Source of the DNA: Desulfobacterales bacterium
GTDB taxonomy: Bacteria; Desulfobacterota; Desulfobacteria; Desulfobacterales; JAAELO01
DNA length: 47,089 nt
Reading direction: 5' to 3'
Assembly: GCA_024226555.1 (NCBI GenBank)
Contig: JAAELO010000462.1
Location: 1 to 47,089 of the forward strand
The translations under genes were made by a program, and so were the position numbers. Within the stretch, counting starts at the first letter, position 1. Each line of letters starts with the position of its first letter. The notes beneath the pieces were generated by a model. That model ran no database searches. It was given only the letters and a program-made list of their open reading frames with translations, and was not told where the DNA came from. Positions 32,232 to 40,700 of the stretch are shown here, piece by piece.

Positions 32232-32543
32232 ATGGCAACTAAAAAACAACACAAAGAAATAGAAAATGATTATTATTACATGGTTAGAACCCACGGCGAA
32301 CCGTCAGATTTGACAGGTGGCTTTGTTGAAGGAGATAAGCTTGAGGATTTACTGAAGAAACCGACAATAACAACGGCTTATAATATCTATAAAAGTTTAC
32401 TTCAATATGGCTTTCAATCTCCAACAGATTATTTATGGTGGTGTGATCGCACAAGACATGAATATGGGTGCGGTGAATCTACATATAAAGACGTATCTCA
32501 AGATAAAAGAGCTGTTGAAATACATGATAAATATCATTGCTAA
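32232..32543 (+). CDS. Hypothetical protein, 103 aa
   Basis: ATG 32232 has AAGGTGA five bases ahead; a GTG at 32223 is less likely. The product is aromatic-rich (DYYYMVRTHGEP, YLWWCDRTRHEYGCG) and probably globular. It lies between two 21-bp repeats, so it may be a recently inserted gene cassette. No family was recognised. Confidence 0.6.
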   Translation: MATKKQHKEIENDYYYMVRTHGEPSDLTGGFVEGDKLEDLLKKPTITTAYNIYKSLLQYGFQSPTDYLWWCDRTRHEYGCGESTYKDVSQDKRAVEIHDKYHC

Positions 32544-32545
32544 TG

Positions 32546-32566
32546 AGGAAGAATTTGAAATAATAT
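32546..32566. repeat. 21-bp direct repeat, copy 2
   Basis: This is the second copy of the repeat at 32161-32181. It looks like a truncated 3' end of the zinc-ribbon gene: an in-frame stop follows directly (TAG), as TGA does in copy 1. Confidence 0.85.
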
Positions 32567-32574
32567 AGGGGGAT

Positions 32575-33060
32575 ATGATGAAAGAGAAGATTTGTTTTGG
32601 TAAGACTAAAGCCGAAATACCAAGATGCGAAACTTGCGATCTACTTGGGTATTGTGCCCCACGAAAGGAGTTTGACCGGACATGTGAAGCTGGCTACAAC
32701 TACAAACTCGCTACAGAAGAAGAAATTCCTTCTGAGTATGAGTGGGTGAAAGAAAGGTTTAATGCTCTAACTTTAAATATAGAAGATTTTGATAATGAGG
32801 ATGATATTGTTCTTGGTGTCGAATATGCAAAACATAAAAAATGGCTCGAAGAAAACAAGCCGTCAAAGTGGGAGCAGTGCACCAGGGAGAATACGAAGGT
32901 GGGAGATACTGTGAGACATCCGTCAGGTATTGATAAGCCAATGATTATAGAACATATTGTGCGTGAGTCCGATTATTGTTCGGTATATTATCCTGAAGAA
33001 AATAGAACAGTCTTTAATTTTGCGTTAAAATCATTGCAAATAAACACACAAGGAGAATAA
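32575..33060 (+). CDS. Hypothetical protein with N-terminal Cys cluster, 161 aa
   Basis: Four Cys in the first 45 residues (CFGKTKAEIPRCETCDLLGYC) suggest zinc or a metal cluster. A helical middle is followed by a beta C-terminus with KVGDTVRHPSGIDKPMIIEHIV, which resembles a small barrel. GGGGG precedes the two adjacent ATGs. Function unknown. Confidence 0.65.
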   Translation: MMKEKICFGKTKAEIPRCETCDLLGYCAPRKEFDRTCEAGYNYKLATEEEIPSEYEWVKERFNALTLNIEDFDNEDDIVLGVEYAKHKKWLEENKPSKWEQCTRENTKVGDTVRHPSGIDKPMIIEHIVRESDYCSVYYPEENRTVFNFALKSLQINTQGE

Positions 33061-33064
33061 CAAA

Positions 33065-33349
33065 ATGGCATTATTTATAAAACTCAACAACGACTTTGTA
33101 ATAACATCTTCACCATTTGCTTTAGTCCTTTGCTTGGCTAAGGAAAAAGGGAAAGAATCAAAAAATGTAGGTGAACAGTATCTTGAAAAGATTGGTGAGT
33201 ATTCATCGCTTGAGGGCGTTTTAAACGGGTATCTTTTTTACTCAATCATTAAATCAGACTGTAGCGACGTGAAAGAGCTTAAAGAGCTTATAAAAGAGGT
33301 TAAGGCTGAAATTAAAGAACTATCAAATATAGAAAAAGGAGATAAATAA
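33065..33349 (+). CDS. Conserved small phage protein, 94 aa (possible DUF5405-like)
   Basis: The pattern of a beta opening (FIKLNNDFVITSSPFALVLCLAKEKGKES), a Tyr/Gly turn and a C-terminal coiled coil (VKELKELIKEVKAEIKELS) is familiar from small early proteins in phages of low-GC hosts. I link it loosely to DUF5405. The stop overlaps an ATG that starts a short dead-end frame. Confidence 0.55.
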   Translation: MALFIKLNNDFVITSSPFALVLCLAKEKGKESKNVGEQYLEKIGEYSSLEGVLNGYLFYSIIKSDCSDVKELKELIKEVKAEIKELSNIEKGDK

Positions 33350-33384
33350 TGAACTCATGTGATTTTGAACTGTTGTATTATTAA
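33349..33384 (+). pseudogene. Gene-start remnant (11 codons)
   Basis: ATG 33349 overlaps the preceding stop (TAATG) and has AAAGGAG, but the frame stops after MNSCDFELLYY. The HNH gene starts 55 bases later. This may be the 5' end of a gene interrupted when the HNH element arrived, or a leader peptide. Confidence 0.3.
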
Positions 33385-33438
33385 AACATTTACTTTATAC
33401 TGTACACCTGTTATTAATATATAAAAAAGGAGTATTGT

Positions 33439-33948
33439 ATGAATAGTTATAAAGAATTATATTTATTAGGGAAGAGTTTGAATGATATTTCAAGAGAGAT
33501 AAATATTCCGCAAAGCACTATAAGAAGAAATCTTATTAAAGACGGAGTAATTCTTAGGTCTAACAAAGAATCAATTAAATTAGCAGGGTCTCAGGGAAAG
33601 ATGGCACGAAGCCACAAGAGAATTATTACAAAAGAATGGCGTAAAAATATCAGTACTGGAAAAATTAATGGTGCTAATAAATGGGCTAAAGGAAGAAGCT
33701 TAAAACCAAATGGTTATATAGAAATAACAAGGGGTGAAAACAAAGGCAGGGGGGAGCATGTTGTTGTTATGGAAAGCATTATAGGTAGAAGGTTGTATGC
33801 TAACGAATGTGTCCACCATAAGGATTTTGTTAGGTCAAATAATAAACCAACTAATTTAGAATTGATGACAAGATCAGAACATTTAAAACTTCACAGAAAA
33901 TTAGATAATCATAGAAGAATAAGAGATAAGAAAGGGAGATTTTTATAA
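33439..33948 (+). CDS. HNH homing endonuclease with N-terminal HTH
   Basis: Residues 12-35 (KSLNDISREINIPQSTIRRNL) form a helix-turn-helix. The C-terminal part has YIEITRGENKGRGEHVVVMESIIGRRLYANECVHHKDFVRSNNKPTNLELMTRSEHLKLH, the HNH-3/NUMOD-type nuclease with HH, N and H. The stop overlaps the SSB start (TAATG). A selfish free-standing nuclease next to SSB is a common arrangement. Confidence 0.87.
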   Translation: MNSYKELYLLGKSLNDISREINIPQSTIRRNLIKDGVILRSNKESIKLAGSQGKMARSHKRIITKEWRKNISTGKINGANKWAKGRSLKPNGYIEITRGENKGRGEHVVVMESIIGRRLYANECVHHKDFVRSNNKPTNLELMTRSEHLKLHRKLDNHRRIRDKKGRFL

Positions 33949-34505
33949 TGGCATCATTAAATAAAGTAATACTAATCTGCTCATTGGGTAGGGATCCTGA
34001 GACTTCATACAGTCAAACAGGCGTAGCATGTACAAAATTAAGCGGGGCAACTACAGAACGATGGAATGACAAAAATACCGGAGAGAAAAAAGAACGCACT
34101 GAATGGCATAGAATAACGTTTTGGGGTAAGCAGGCTGAGACATTGGCAAGGTATACATCAAAAGGTTCTTCGCTCTATATTGAGGGCAAGTTGCAAACTT
34201 CACAATATGAGAAAAACGGCGAAAAGAGGTATAGTACTGAGATAATTGGAACTATCTTTCAATTCATCGGCAGCAAGAACGACAACCAGCAGCAAGGCCA
34301 GGGCTTTCAGCAACAGGGGAATTTTCAGCAGCCACAGCATAATAATAATTTCCCGTCACCACCGGACTACAAGTCAGATCAGCAGCCACAGCAGGGAGGA
34401 TTCCAAGGCCAGAATCAAGGCTTTCAAAATACAGGCTTTCATGGCGCTACACAGCAACAGCCACAGGATAATTTTCAGCAACAGGACTCAGATTTGCCAT
34501 TTTGA
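33948..34505 (+). CDS. ssb: Single-stranded DNA-binding protein
   Basis: The OB fold spans residues 1-110 (NKVILICSLGRDPETSYSQTG, RTEWHRITFWGKQAETLARYTSKGSSLYIEGKLQT). A long Gln/Gly/Asn-rich linker follows and the classic acidic tip DSDLPF, which binds partner enzymes, ends it. The 185 residues match bacterial SSB. It should protect single strands during replication and work with the Rad52 annealer. Confidence 0.95.
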   Translation: MASLNKVILICSLGRDPETSYSQTGVACTKLSGATTERWNDKNTGEKKERTEWHRITFWGKQAETLARYTSKGSSLYIEGKLQTSQYEKNGEKRYSTEIIGTIFQFIGSKNDNQQQGQGFQQQGNFQQPQHNNNFPSPPDYKSDQQPQQGGFQGQNQGFQNTGFHGATQQQPQDNFQQQDSDLPF

Positions 34506-34551
34506 TAAGTACTTGAAATAACACATAATATTAACTAAAGGAGCGTAAACG

Positions 34552-34654
34552 ATGAAAAAGAAATTATCTTAAACTTGACATAACACATGCAGCGGTTCTA
34601 TTCGATATATTAGGTGCTTTTAAAATTGATTTTAATGTTGTTTTCCCAGAATAG
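34552..34654 (+). pseudogene. Frameshifted small gene (A-run)
   Basis: ATG 34552, with GGAG and the ACG-ATG leader, stops after six codons. One base fewer in the A-run right after ATG would open a 33-residue frame ending at TAG 34652, with LDITHAAVLFDILGAFKIDF, which looks like real protein. Either a decayed gene, a phase-variable one, or an assembly error. TTGACA at 34574 lacks a good -10. Confidence 0.5.
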
Positions 34655-34664
34655 GAGAAAAACG

Positions 34665-34772
34665 ATGGAGATGAAAGAAGAGACGAAAAGGAATATTTTT
34701 CTTGCAATGTGTAGTTTTGTAGCTGGTATTGTTTGTAGAATTATCATGGAGGTTGTGGAATGGCTAAAATAA
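34665..34772 (+). CDS. Small membrane protein, 35 aa
   Basis: The leader is GGAGAAAAACGATG. The sequence has a charged start MEMKEETKRN, one membrane helix (IFLAMCSFVAGIVCRII) and an EVVEWLK end. It overlaps the next gene by 13 bases. Function unknown. Confidence 0.55.
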   Translation: MEMKEETKRNIFLAMCSFVAGIVCRIIMEVVEWLK

Positions 34773-34993
34773 ACAAACTATTTGTGAGTTTTTCGTATGT
34801 TGCCAAAAATGGCGGTGTTATTTGCGAGGAAGCATTTGGTCGTGAGATTCTTAAATACAGATCAATACCAACATGCGAAAGGGATCTTCAAAGCATTGAG
34901 AGTGAAATTGATAGTATATACGGAATCGGCTATGACGCTTTTTCATCAACACTAACCAATTTTGTACAAGTCGAAAGCAGCGGGGGCATATAA
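34760..34993 (+). CDS. Hypothetical protein, 77 aa
   Basis: A GGAGG site lies inside the end of the preceding gene. The product starts with beta strands (KLFVSFSYVAKNGGVICEEAFG) and continues with a helix (CERDLQSIESEIDSIYG). Its stop abuts the nuclease start. No family was recognised. Confidence 0.6.
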   Translation: MAKINKLFVSFSYVAKNGGVICEEAFGREILKYRSIPTCERDLQSIESEIDSIYGIGYDAFSSTLTNFVQVESSGGI

Positions 34994-35509
34994 ATGGCTA
35001 AAATAGAATATGACGGTATGACCTTCGATTCTGAAGAGGAAATTTGGTTCTGGCATTGGTTAACAGAAGCTTGGAAACACGGGCTAATCGAAGGCTTCAG
35101 ACGATGTCAAAGAAGCTACACACTAAGCACAAAGCAAACATATACATACACTGAGCAGCTTAAGACGAAGGTGAAGACAACAGAAAAGCATTTACTTCAT
35201 CCACATGTGTTTACGCCTGATTTTAGAACGTTTGGAGGCAGTTGGTTTCTTGATAAAAAATTAGGTGGTGATGAGCATGTTATTGACGTGAAGGGGACAT
35301 ATTCAAAGTTCCATGATCAGAAATCATTCTCTATCAATCAAAAGTTTATGTATGAGAAATACGGAATATACGTTCATGTCGTAAAGCCTGTTGAGCTGTT
35401 TAAAAAGACTTTTGTGCCGGAGTTGGTTAGATACACAAAGAAAACAGGCAAAGTGCAGAAAAGATACATAAACACGCCTACAATTAAAGAATATTTGGGG
35501 GTGAAATGA
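34994..35509 (+). CDS. PDDEXK-family nuclease, 171 aa
   Basis: The core motif is FTPDF (residues 75-79) and HVIDVKG (about 95-101), the D-x(n)-D-x-K active site of PDDEXK enzymes. The leading E-rich helix (DSEEEIWFWHWLTEA) supplies the first acid. FSINQKFMYEKYGIYVHVV forms the closing helix-strand. The fold resembles DUF1064/phage endonuclease I-type resolvases. It probably cleaves branched or unmethylated DNA in recombination. It follows SSB in the same operon. Confidence 0.78.
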   Translation: MAKIEYDGMTFDSEEEIWFWHWLTEAWKHGLIEGFRRCQRSYTLSTKQTYTYTEQLKTKVKTTEKHLLHPHVFTPDFRTFGGSWFLDKKLGGDEHVIDVKGTYSKFHDQKSFSINQKFMYEKYGIYVHVVKPVELFKKTFVPELVRYTKKTGKVQKRYINTPTIKEYLGVK

Positions 35510-35700
35510 AAATTGTTATAATGGGTATTACATTGTTGTGTTTTATTGTAATAGTTACTTCGTCAGCAATTATAAGTGTTGTTTCTTTTGGGCAAGGCCA
35601 CAAACAAGGCCAAATCGAAGCACTAACCGGAACCATAAAATATCACTTAGTAACTCACGAAGACCAAACGGTTACGTGGGAAGAGATTGAGGGGGAATAA
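35506..35700 (+). CDS. Single-pass membrane protein, 64 aa
   Basis: Residues 3-27 (IVIMGITLLCFIVIVTSSAIISVVS) are one membrane helix, followed by a short soluble domain of about 35 residues. The start overlaps the nuclease stop (ATGA). Function unknown; the arrangement suits a signal-anchor protein facing the periplasm. Confidence 0.62.
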   Translation: MKIVIMGITLLCFIVIVTSSAIISVVSFGQGHKQGQIEALTGTIKYHLVTHEDQTVTWEEIEGE

Positions 35701-35979
35701 ATGATTAAATATATTCTAATGAAGTGGTTTGGATATAACTATTGGTATCGTGTCAAGCTTCAATATATATGTAATAATAGTAAAATATTCTATCAGGAGA
35801 TGCAAATAGGATTTACAAAAAAAAATGATATCTTAGATGGAGAAGGTATTAAAAAATATTTCTTCAGCGAAAGTAATGTATTTGAAAACAATTCTCTTGA
35901 TGATTATCACATGGGCATTTGGCATGTAGAAGTTCAATGTTATCTTGGTTTTTTAAAAAAAGGTGAAATAAATGAGTGA
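35701..35979 (+). CDS. Hypothetical protein, 92 aa
   Basis: Aromatic-rich beta protein (KWFGYNYWYRVKLQYIC). It starts directly after the previous stop and overlaps the next gene by eight bases. No family was recognised. Confidence 0.58.
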   Translation: MIKYILMKWFGYNYWYRVKLQYICNNSKIFYQEMQIGFTKKNDILDGEGIKKYFFSESNVFENNSLDDYHMGIWHVEVQCYLGFLKKGEINE

Positions 35980-36283
35980 AGAACAAGCAAAATACAATAA
36001 AACAATAACATTCACAGACCTCGGAAAATATGTTTTCGGGTTTTGCATGCAGAAGATTATTAGAGATTCGCATAAACCTGACCCGCTTACACTTGATATT
36101 GATTATCTGAAAGAGAGATGCGATCAGGAGAGAAACGAAAGACTAAAAGCCTATAGAATATGGGAACGAAACAAGACAGACAGAAATGCTAAGGCTTTTA
36201 TTGATGAAATAGCGGACGAAATTGATTTTTTAATTTTCCAGGCGGGGAAGGTTGCCGGGTATACAAGCATGGAGAGAAAGTGA
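35972..36283 (+). CDS. Hypothetical helical protein, 103 aa
   Basis: The protein is largely helical and charged (DYLKERCDQERNERLKAYRIWERN). It is the last gene of the early plus operon. Its stop lies one base before the stop of the convergent RHH gene, with no terminator between them, so transcripts may read into antisense of the regulator. Function unknown. Confidence 0.6.
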   Translation: MSEEQAKYNKTITFTDLGKYVFGFCMQKIIRDSHKPDPLTLDIDYLKERCDQERNERLKAYRIWERNKTDRNAKAFIDEIADEIDFLIFQAGKVAGYTSMERK

Positions 36284-36484
36284 TCATTTCTTAAAACTCT
36301 TACTAAAATTATCTGTAAAATGTCTTACGGCCAATTCAATAATCTTTCCGTGGGACATTTTATTTTTCTTGCAATACTCCCGAAACTTCTTCAAAAAAAA
36401 AGGATCAATAATTGTAGAAAAAGGAACTCTTCTTTTTTCTGCTGCTATCGGTTTTCTTCCTTGACCCGGTTTATTCTTACTCAT
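36284..36484 (-). CDS. Ribbon-helix-helix (CopG-like) repressor, 66 aa
   Basis: After a basic N-terminus (KPGQGRKPIAAEKRR) comes VPFSTIIDPFFLKKFREYCKKNKMSHGKIIELAVRHF, the ribbon strand plus two helices of an RHH regulator. GAGG lies before the ATG. Direct repeats lie in the intergenic region to its right, one copy covering the -10 of the divergent fibre promoter. It probably represses the adhesin locus and itself. Confidence 0.78.
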   Translation of the reverse strand: MSKNKPGQGRKPIAAEKRRVPFSTIIDPFFLKKFREYCKKNKMSHGKIIELAVRHFTDNFSKSFKK

Positions 36485-36496
36485 TAAATTACCTCA

Positions 36497-36573
36497 TTAC
36501 ATATAATATCAATATGTTATTAAATATCATGTTGTTAAAATAATTGACAGTATTATTATTTTTACATATAATA
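36497..36573. promoter_or_regulatory. Repeated operator-like motifs between RHH and fibre genes
   Basis: TTACATATAATA occurs at 36497-36508 and 36562-36573. The second copy overlaps the -10 box of the fibre promoter; the first lies just upstream of the RHH gene. ATGTTRTTAAA occurs at 36514-36524 and 36529-36539, 15 bases apart. Tandem short sites are usual for RHH dimers. Confidence 0.6.
36544..36572 (+). promoter_or_regulatory. Consensus sigma70 promoter for the adhesin locus
   Basis: TTGACA (36544-36549), 17 bases, TATAAT (36567-36572): a perfect match to the consensus, the strongest promoter seen here. It lies 46 bases before the ATG at 36619. Confidence 0.85.
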
Positions 36574-36618
36574 ACTGTGGAAAGATATTTAAAATAAAAC
36601 AAACGGGTGAAAAAAATA

Positions 36619-37776
36619 ATGACATGTTCGATAATTCCTCCTCTTTTTGATAACCTTTTTGAAAACTTATTTGATGGATTATTTGATCAAGATATATTTT
36701 CTTTAATCTGGAACGGAGCTCCCTACAGCGGCACTGTATTCACACGTTCCGGCATCGCATATGCATCAGACCCCGCAGGCAATCCGGTCGAAGTAGCTGC
36801 AAACGTTCCGGCGTATGAATACAGCACCGGAGTGAAGCAATACAGAAATTATTCGGGAACTGGAACACTACCTTTTCCACCGGGCACATCGACAACAATA
36901 CAGCCAAGCACCCTATCCCTCAGCACAACAGCCGAAAAGCCTTGGAGCATACCATCGCTCGACGCTACTCCGGTTAATATTGCGTATGGGCTTGAGGGGT
37001 TGTTTAATGGGGTGGGTAATGGGGTGCAACTATATGATACTGATATTCAGACTATTTATGGTCAATGCACGTATAACGAATTAACAAATGAATATCATAT
37101 TAATTCTGACGGTACTGATTCAGGCGTTTTATTTGATGTGCTTAGCTTAAATAGTAACTACGAAACGTGTATAGTCATTACAGAGATAACAACACTCGGT
37201 GGTGGGCTGAGAATAGAAACAGGGGACACCGATATCTCAGTTGAAGACATTGGGGGAACGTGTATTCGTGCGAACTCTGTTAATTCGACAATACTAAAAG
37301 TTAAAAGATCAGCCGGAATTACCGATATAAAATTTAAAATAATATCTATCAGAAAAGTATCCCCCGCTATCGGCAGAATCATAGGAGAAACATACATACC
37401 CCACTCATTAACCGAAGACCTGCCGATTGTGCAGTTTACAACAGGTAGTTTTGTCCCCTTGTATGTCGAAGCCACCACCGGATTACTAAAAGGCACAGAC
37501 GGCACAAACACATGTGTCAGCCCTTCAGCTTTAGTTGCCGGCACAGCCTATAATTTTATTTTCACGTGGGAAGTTGATAGAATGTGGATAACCCTTGGTA
37601 CAACATTAGGAACAGAGGCAACATTTGCCGGAACTTTCCCGGATACAGGGGCTGATGTTTTCGGATTAACAAACGGAATATACCAAACAGCTCGAGCGTT
37701 GTATTTTGATAATGATCTCGACTCTGGCAATAATGAATATCTTACAACTTACTTAGCATCATTTTTAGGAGGCTAA
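36619..37776 (+). CDS. Putative adhesin / receptor-binding protein, 385 aa
   Basis: ATG 36619 has GGGTGA eight bases ahead; the frame is also open from GTG 36607. The N-terminus is an odd repeat of Leu/Phe/Asp (LFDNLFENLFDGLFDQ). Then SGTVFTRSGIAYASDPAGNPVEVAANVPAYEY follows the pattern found in many phage fibre and head-spike proteins ('F.R...aty.d..G......n.p...yd'). The remainder is all beta. Hand-counted GC over 36721-36960 is about 53 percent, far above its surroundings. The role in host binding is inferred. Confidence 0.7.
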   Translation: MTCSIIPPLFDNLFENLFDGLFDQDIFSLIWNGAPYSGTVFTRSGIAYASDPAGNPVEVAANVPAYEYSTGVKQYRNYSGTGTLPFPPGTSTTIQPSTLSLSTTAEKPWSIPSLDATPVNIAYGLEGLFNGVGNGVQLYDTDIQTIYGQCTYNELTNEYHINSDGTDSGVLFDVLSLNSNYETCIVITEITTLGGGLRIETGDTDISVEDIGGTCIRANSVNSTILKVKRSAGITDIKFKIISIRKVSPAIGRIIGETYIPHSLTEDLPIVQFTTGSFVPLYVEATTGLLKGTDGTNTCVSPSALVAGTAYNFIFTWEVDRMWITLGTTLGTEATFAGTFPDTGADVFGLTNGIYQTARALYFDNDLDSGNNEYLTTYLASFLGG

Positions 37777-37779
37777 ACA

Positions 37780-40700
37780 GTGGCGAAAATAACATATGCC
37801 GACAAGACAAATAGAATACCCGTTGCAGATCCAGACCAACAGGTATCAGCTGAGAACATGAATGAGATCAAAGACTCTGTTAACGAGGTGTATGACGGGG
37901 CAAATGACAACATCACAAACACGTACATCCCTATCAAGCTTTCAGGCGCTTTTGCAAACGCTCCGATTCATTGGTCGGGTGTATCCGGGCAAGATATCGT
38001 TTTCGATGAGGCGATTGATTTACCGCCAGGAACGATGAAAATCGGGGAGGGTCAATCAACTTCTGCAATCGGGGTTATTCCGTTTTGGACATCATCACTT
38101 ACTGGGTATACGTACTCAGGAATACTGCACAGATATAATACGACAACCGGGTCGGTTGATCGTCCGTTTACCTCTTCATTTGCAGGGGCCACTGATATAG
38201 TTGTTTCCGGTGGTACAGATTCGGTCCCCCTGACCGGTACAATCCCAATAACAACGACCGCTATTGAGGCAATACTTGCGTTTAAATTCTTGACCGATCC
38301 ATCAGCAACGGTTAACGGTATAAGGGTCGTGGTAACGTCTGTTGCTACGGGAAACCCGTTATATTATTATCCAACAAAGGCCAAGTATCTTGCCGGGGAG
38401 GGAAATGATCTTACCGCAGATGGTTCAGGTAATATATCGGTCGATATATCGCACGCACCCCTCGGGCTTTTATCCGGTCAAGCTCTAACTTACACATACG
38501 CCGCCGACTCAGGAGTAATCAAGGGGACAGGTGTAATCCCTGCTCTTACAATCTCACGAATGATAACAACATTGAAAAGCGTTATTATTGATGATGGATC
38601 TGGAAATGTCAGTGTTGATGGAGATGTTCATGTTGGTCGCAATGTTGTAGTTAACGGAACAATAACATCACAATCCACAGAGAATCTACTTGTAACAGAC
38701 AATCATATCCTCTTAAACAACGGCTATGTATCAACGGCAGCTATAAGCGGTGGCGTAGTTCACAATCTACAGTCAACTGGTCTTACTGATACCGTTACGG
38801 CTGGTGCTTTCGTTGCGGGAGTGGCATCAACAAGCAATCCTACAGTGGCGACAGTCGGCGCAACAACATTTGCAGAAAACGATATAGTCATGATTAATAC
38901 AAGTGCCGATAATAATGGACTTTACGAGGTCCATAGTCAAGCGGCAAATCTGCTTACAATTCGTGGTGTCGGCACGATCCCAACAGTTGAAGGATTCACG
39001 AATAATCAATTTATCGCCTCAGCTTCAGACAGTGCGACAATAACAAAAGTAAATGTTGCTGTTCTATGCTCAGACACTGACGGCGATTGGCGGCAGGGTA
39101 AAGGCTCAGTAACACCTATAACTTTTGCTGATATCGGCGATGATCTGTGGAGTAGGACCGGTACAGTATTAAGCCCGTTGACCTCTGGCGATAACATCAC
39201 TACAACTGGTAATATTGCTGTTGGAACAACAACACAATTAGGTAAACTTAATGTATTTGGTGATACGTATATTGGCGACGAAACAGCAGACGTATATTTG
39301 ACTGGTGTCCCTGCATCTGGCGGTGATTTTAATATCAAACAAACCAGTGGCGCTGGTAAAATTAAATTTGTAAGTAACGGTAACGCTGATTTAGTAACTA
39401 TCCAAAATGATGGAGACATGGGGATTGGAAAAGTCCCTACTGAGAAGTTAGACGTTAATGGAATAGCAAAGGCAATAACTTTTTCCGGTGATCTGAACGG
39501 AACCATAAATACTGCGACAACGGGTACTACACAATCAGCCGCTGACAATAGCACAAAGATTGCGACAACTGCTTATGTAGATACTGCTGTCGGAGAAGAA
39601 GATATTTGGGACAGGTCAGGAACAACTATAAGTCCAAAGACAGCTGGTGATGATGTAACAACCACTGGTGATATAGCAGCAGGTAATATTGCAGTAGGTA
39701 ATAATCTTGGTATTAGCCAGAGTGCTACAACCCTTGTAGTTGGGAATACTGCCGGCTATGATGCTAAAATGTATTTTGGTCAAGCAACTAACACAAATCT
39801 GGTATTAGCATGGGATTACGATGCCACACCAGCAGACTCAGTTGCAAGAATGACCACATGGGGATACGCTAATGATTTATACATAGACGGTAAAACTTTA
39901 ATATTACAGGGTTCATCCGGTGGGAATATAGCGGTAGGTAAAGCAACGGCAGATACTAAACTTGATGTAAGTGGAGATGCTAAAGCAGATACTTTTGTTG
40001 GTGCATATGCAAACACAAAGACACTAAATACCTGTGAATCATTAGATGATTTTGGTTCAACCTTAGGGAGTTTTGCTCTATCAAGTAATAGTAAACTTGG
40101 TTCTTATTCTGTTGCCGGAACTTATCCAGCAACATCAACAGCGTCCCGTGCTATATACAGCACAAAGGATTACGGGGACCTAACAGACTTTGCAAATGAT
40201 AATGATTTCTTTGAATTTTGGTTTTATGTGTCTTCTGTATCTGATTTAGATGTAACCAATATTTACATTGAACTTGGTAATACACAAGATACAGCAGAGT
40301 ATGAGTGGAACCAAACACATTTGCCAACGCTTGTAGATGGTTGGAATAAGGTAGCATTAAGGATGGGAGACGCCACTCAAGGTCCAGTAAATTGGGCATC
40401 TGGTGTTGATCATTTTAGAATATTTTTTAGGGGTACTGGAACTAATGCGGCATTCAATGTATCTATTGATGACATGAGAATGACATCCAATAGAAAGGAA
40501 TCAGTACCAAGGGACTTAACTTTAAATGGCGACATTGTATCATTCGGGAACGCAACATTAGATTCCAACGAAACGGAAGGTGACATACTTGCAATAAACG
40601 GCAATGACCTAACAGCCGGAACAGCTATTTCAATAAATTCTACAAGTAACAGCGATATTACAAGAAACTTTGTGGAAATAAGGCACAGCGGTACTGGTGG

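Noticed and set aside
33370-33438. Promoter for the HNH gene at 33439
   Set aside because: AT-rich with TTTACT and TATACT-like words, but no pair with proper spacing.
34574-34602. Promoter with TTGACA inside the frameshifted micro-gene
   Set aside because: No acceptable -10 box at 16-18 bases. The bases are better explained as codons of the broken gene.
37158-37544. Antisense frames in the adhesin and fibre genes (also 39006-39554, 42477-42812)
   Set aside because: Long antisense frames of low-complexity Val/Ser/Pro protein arise from Thr/Gly-rich codons on the sense strand. No ribosome sites.
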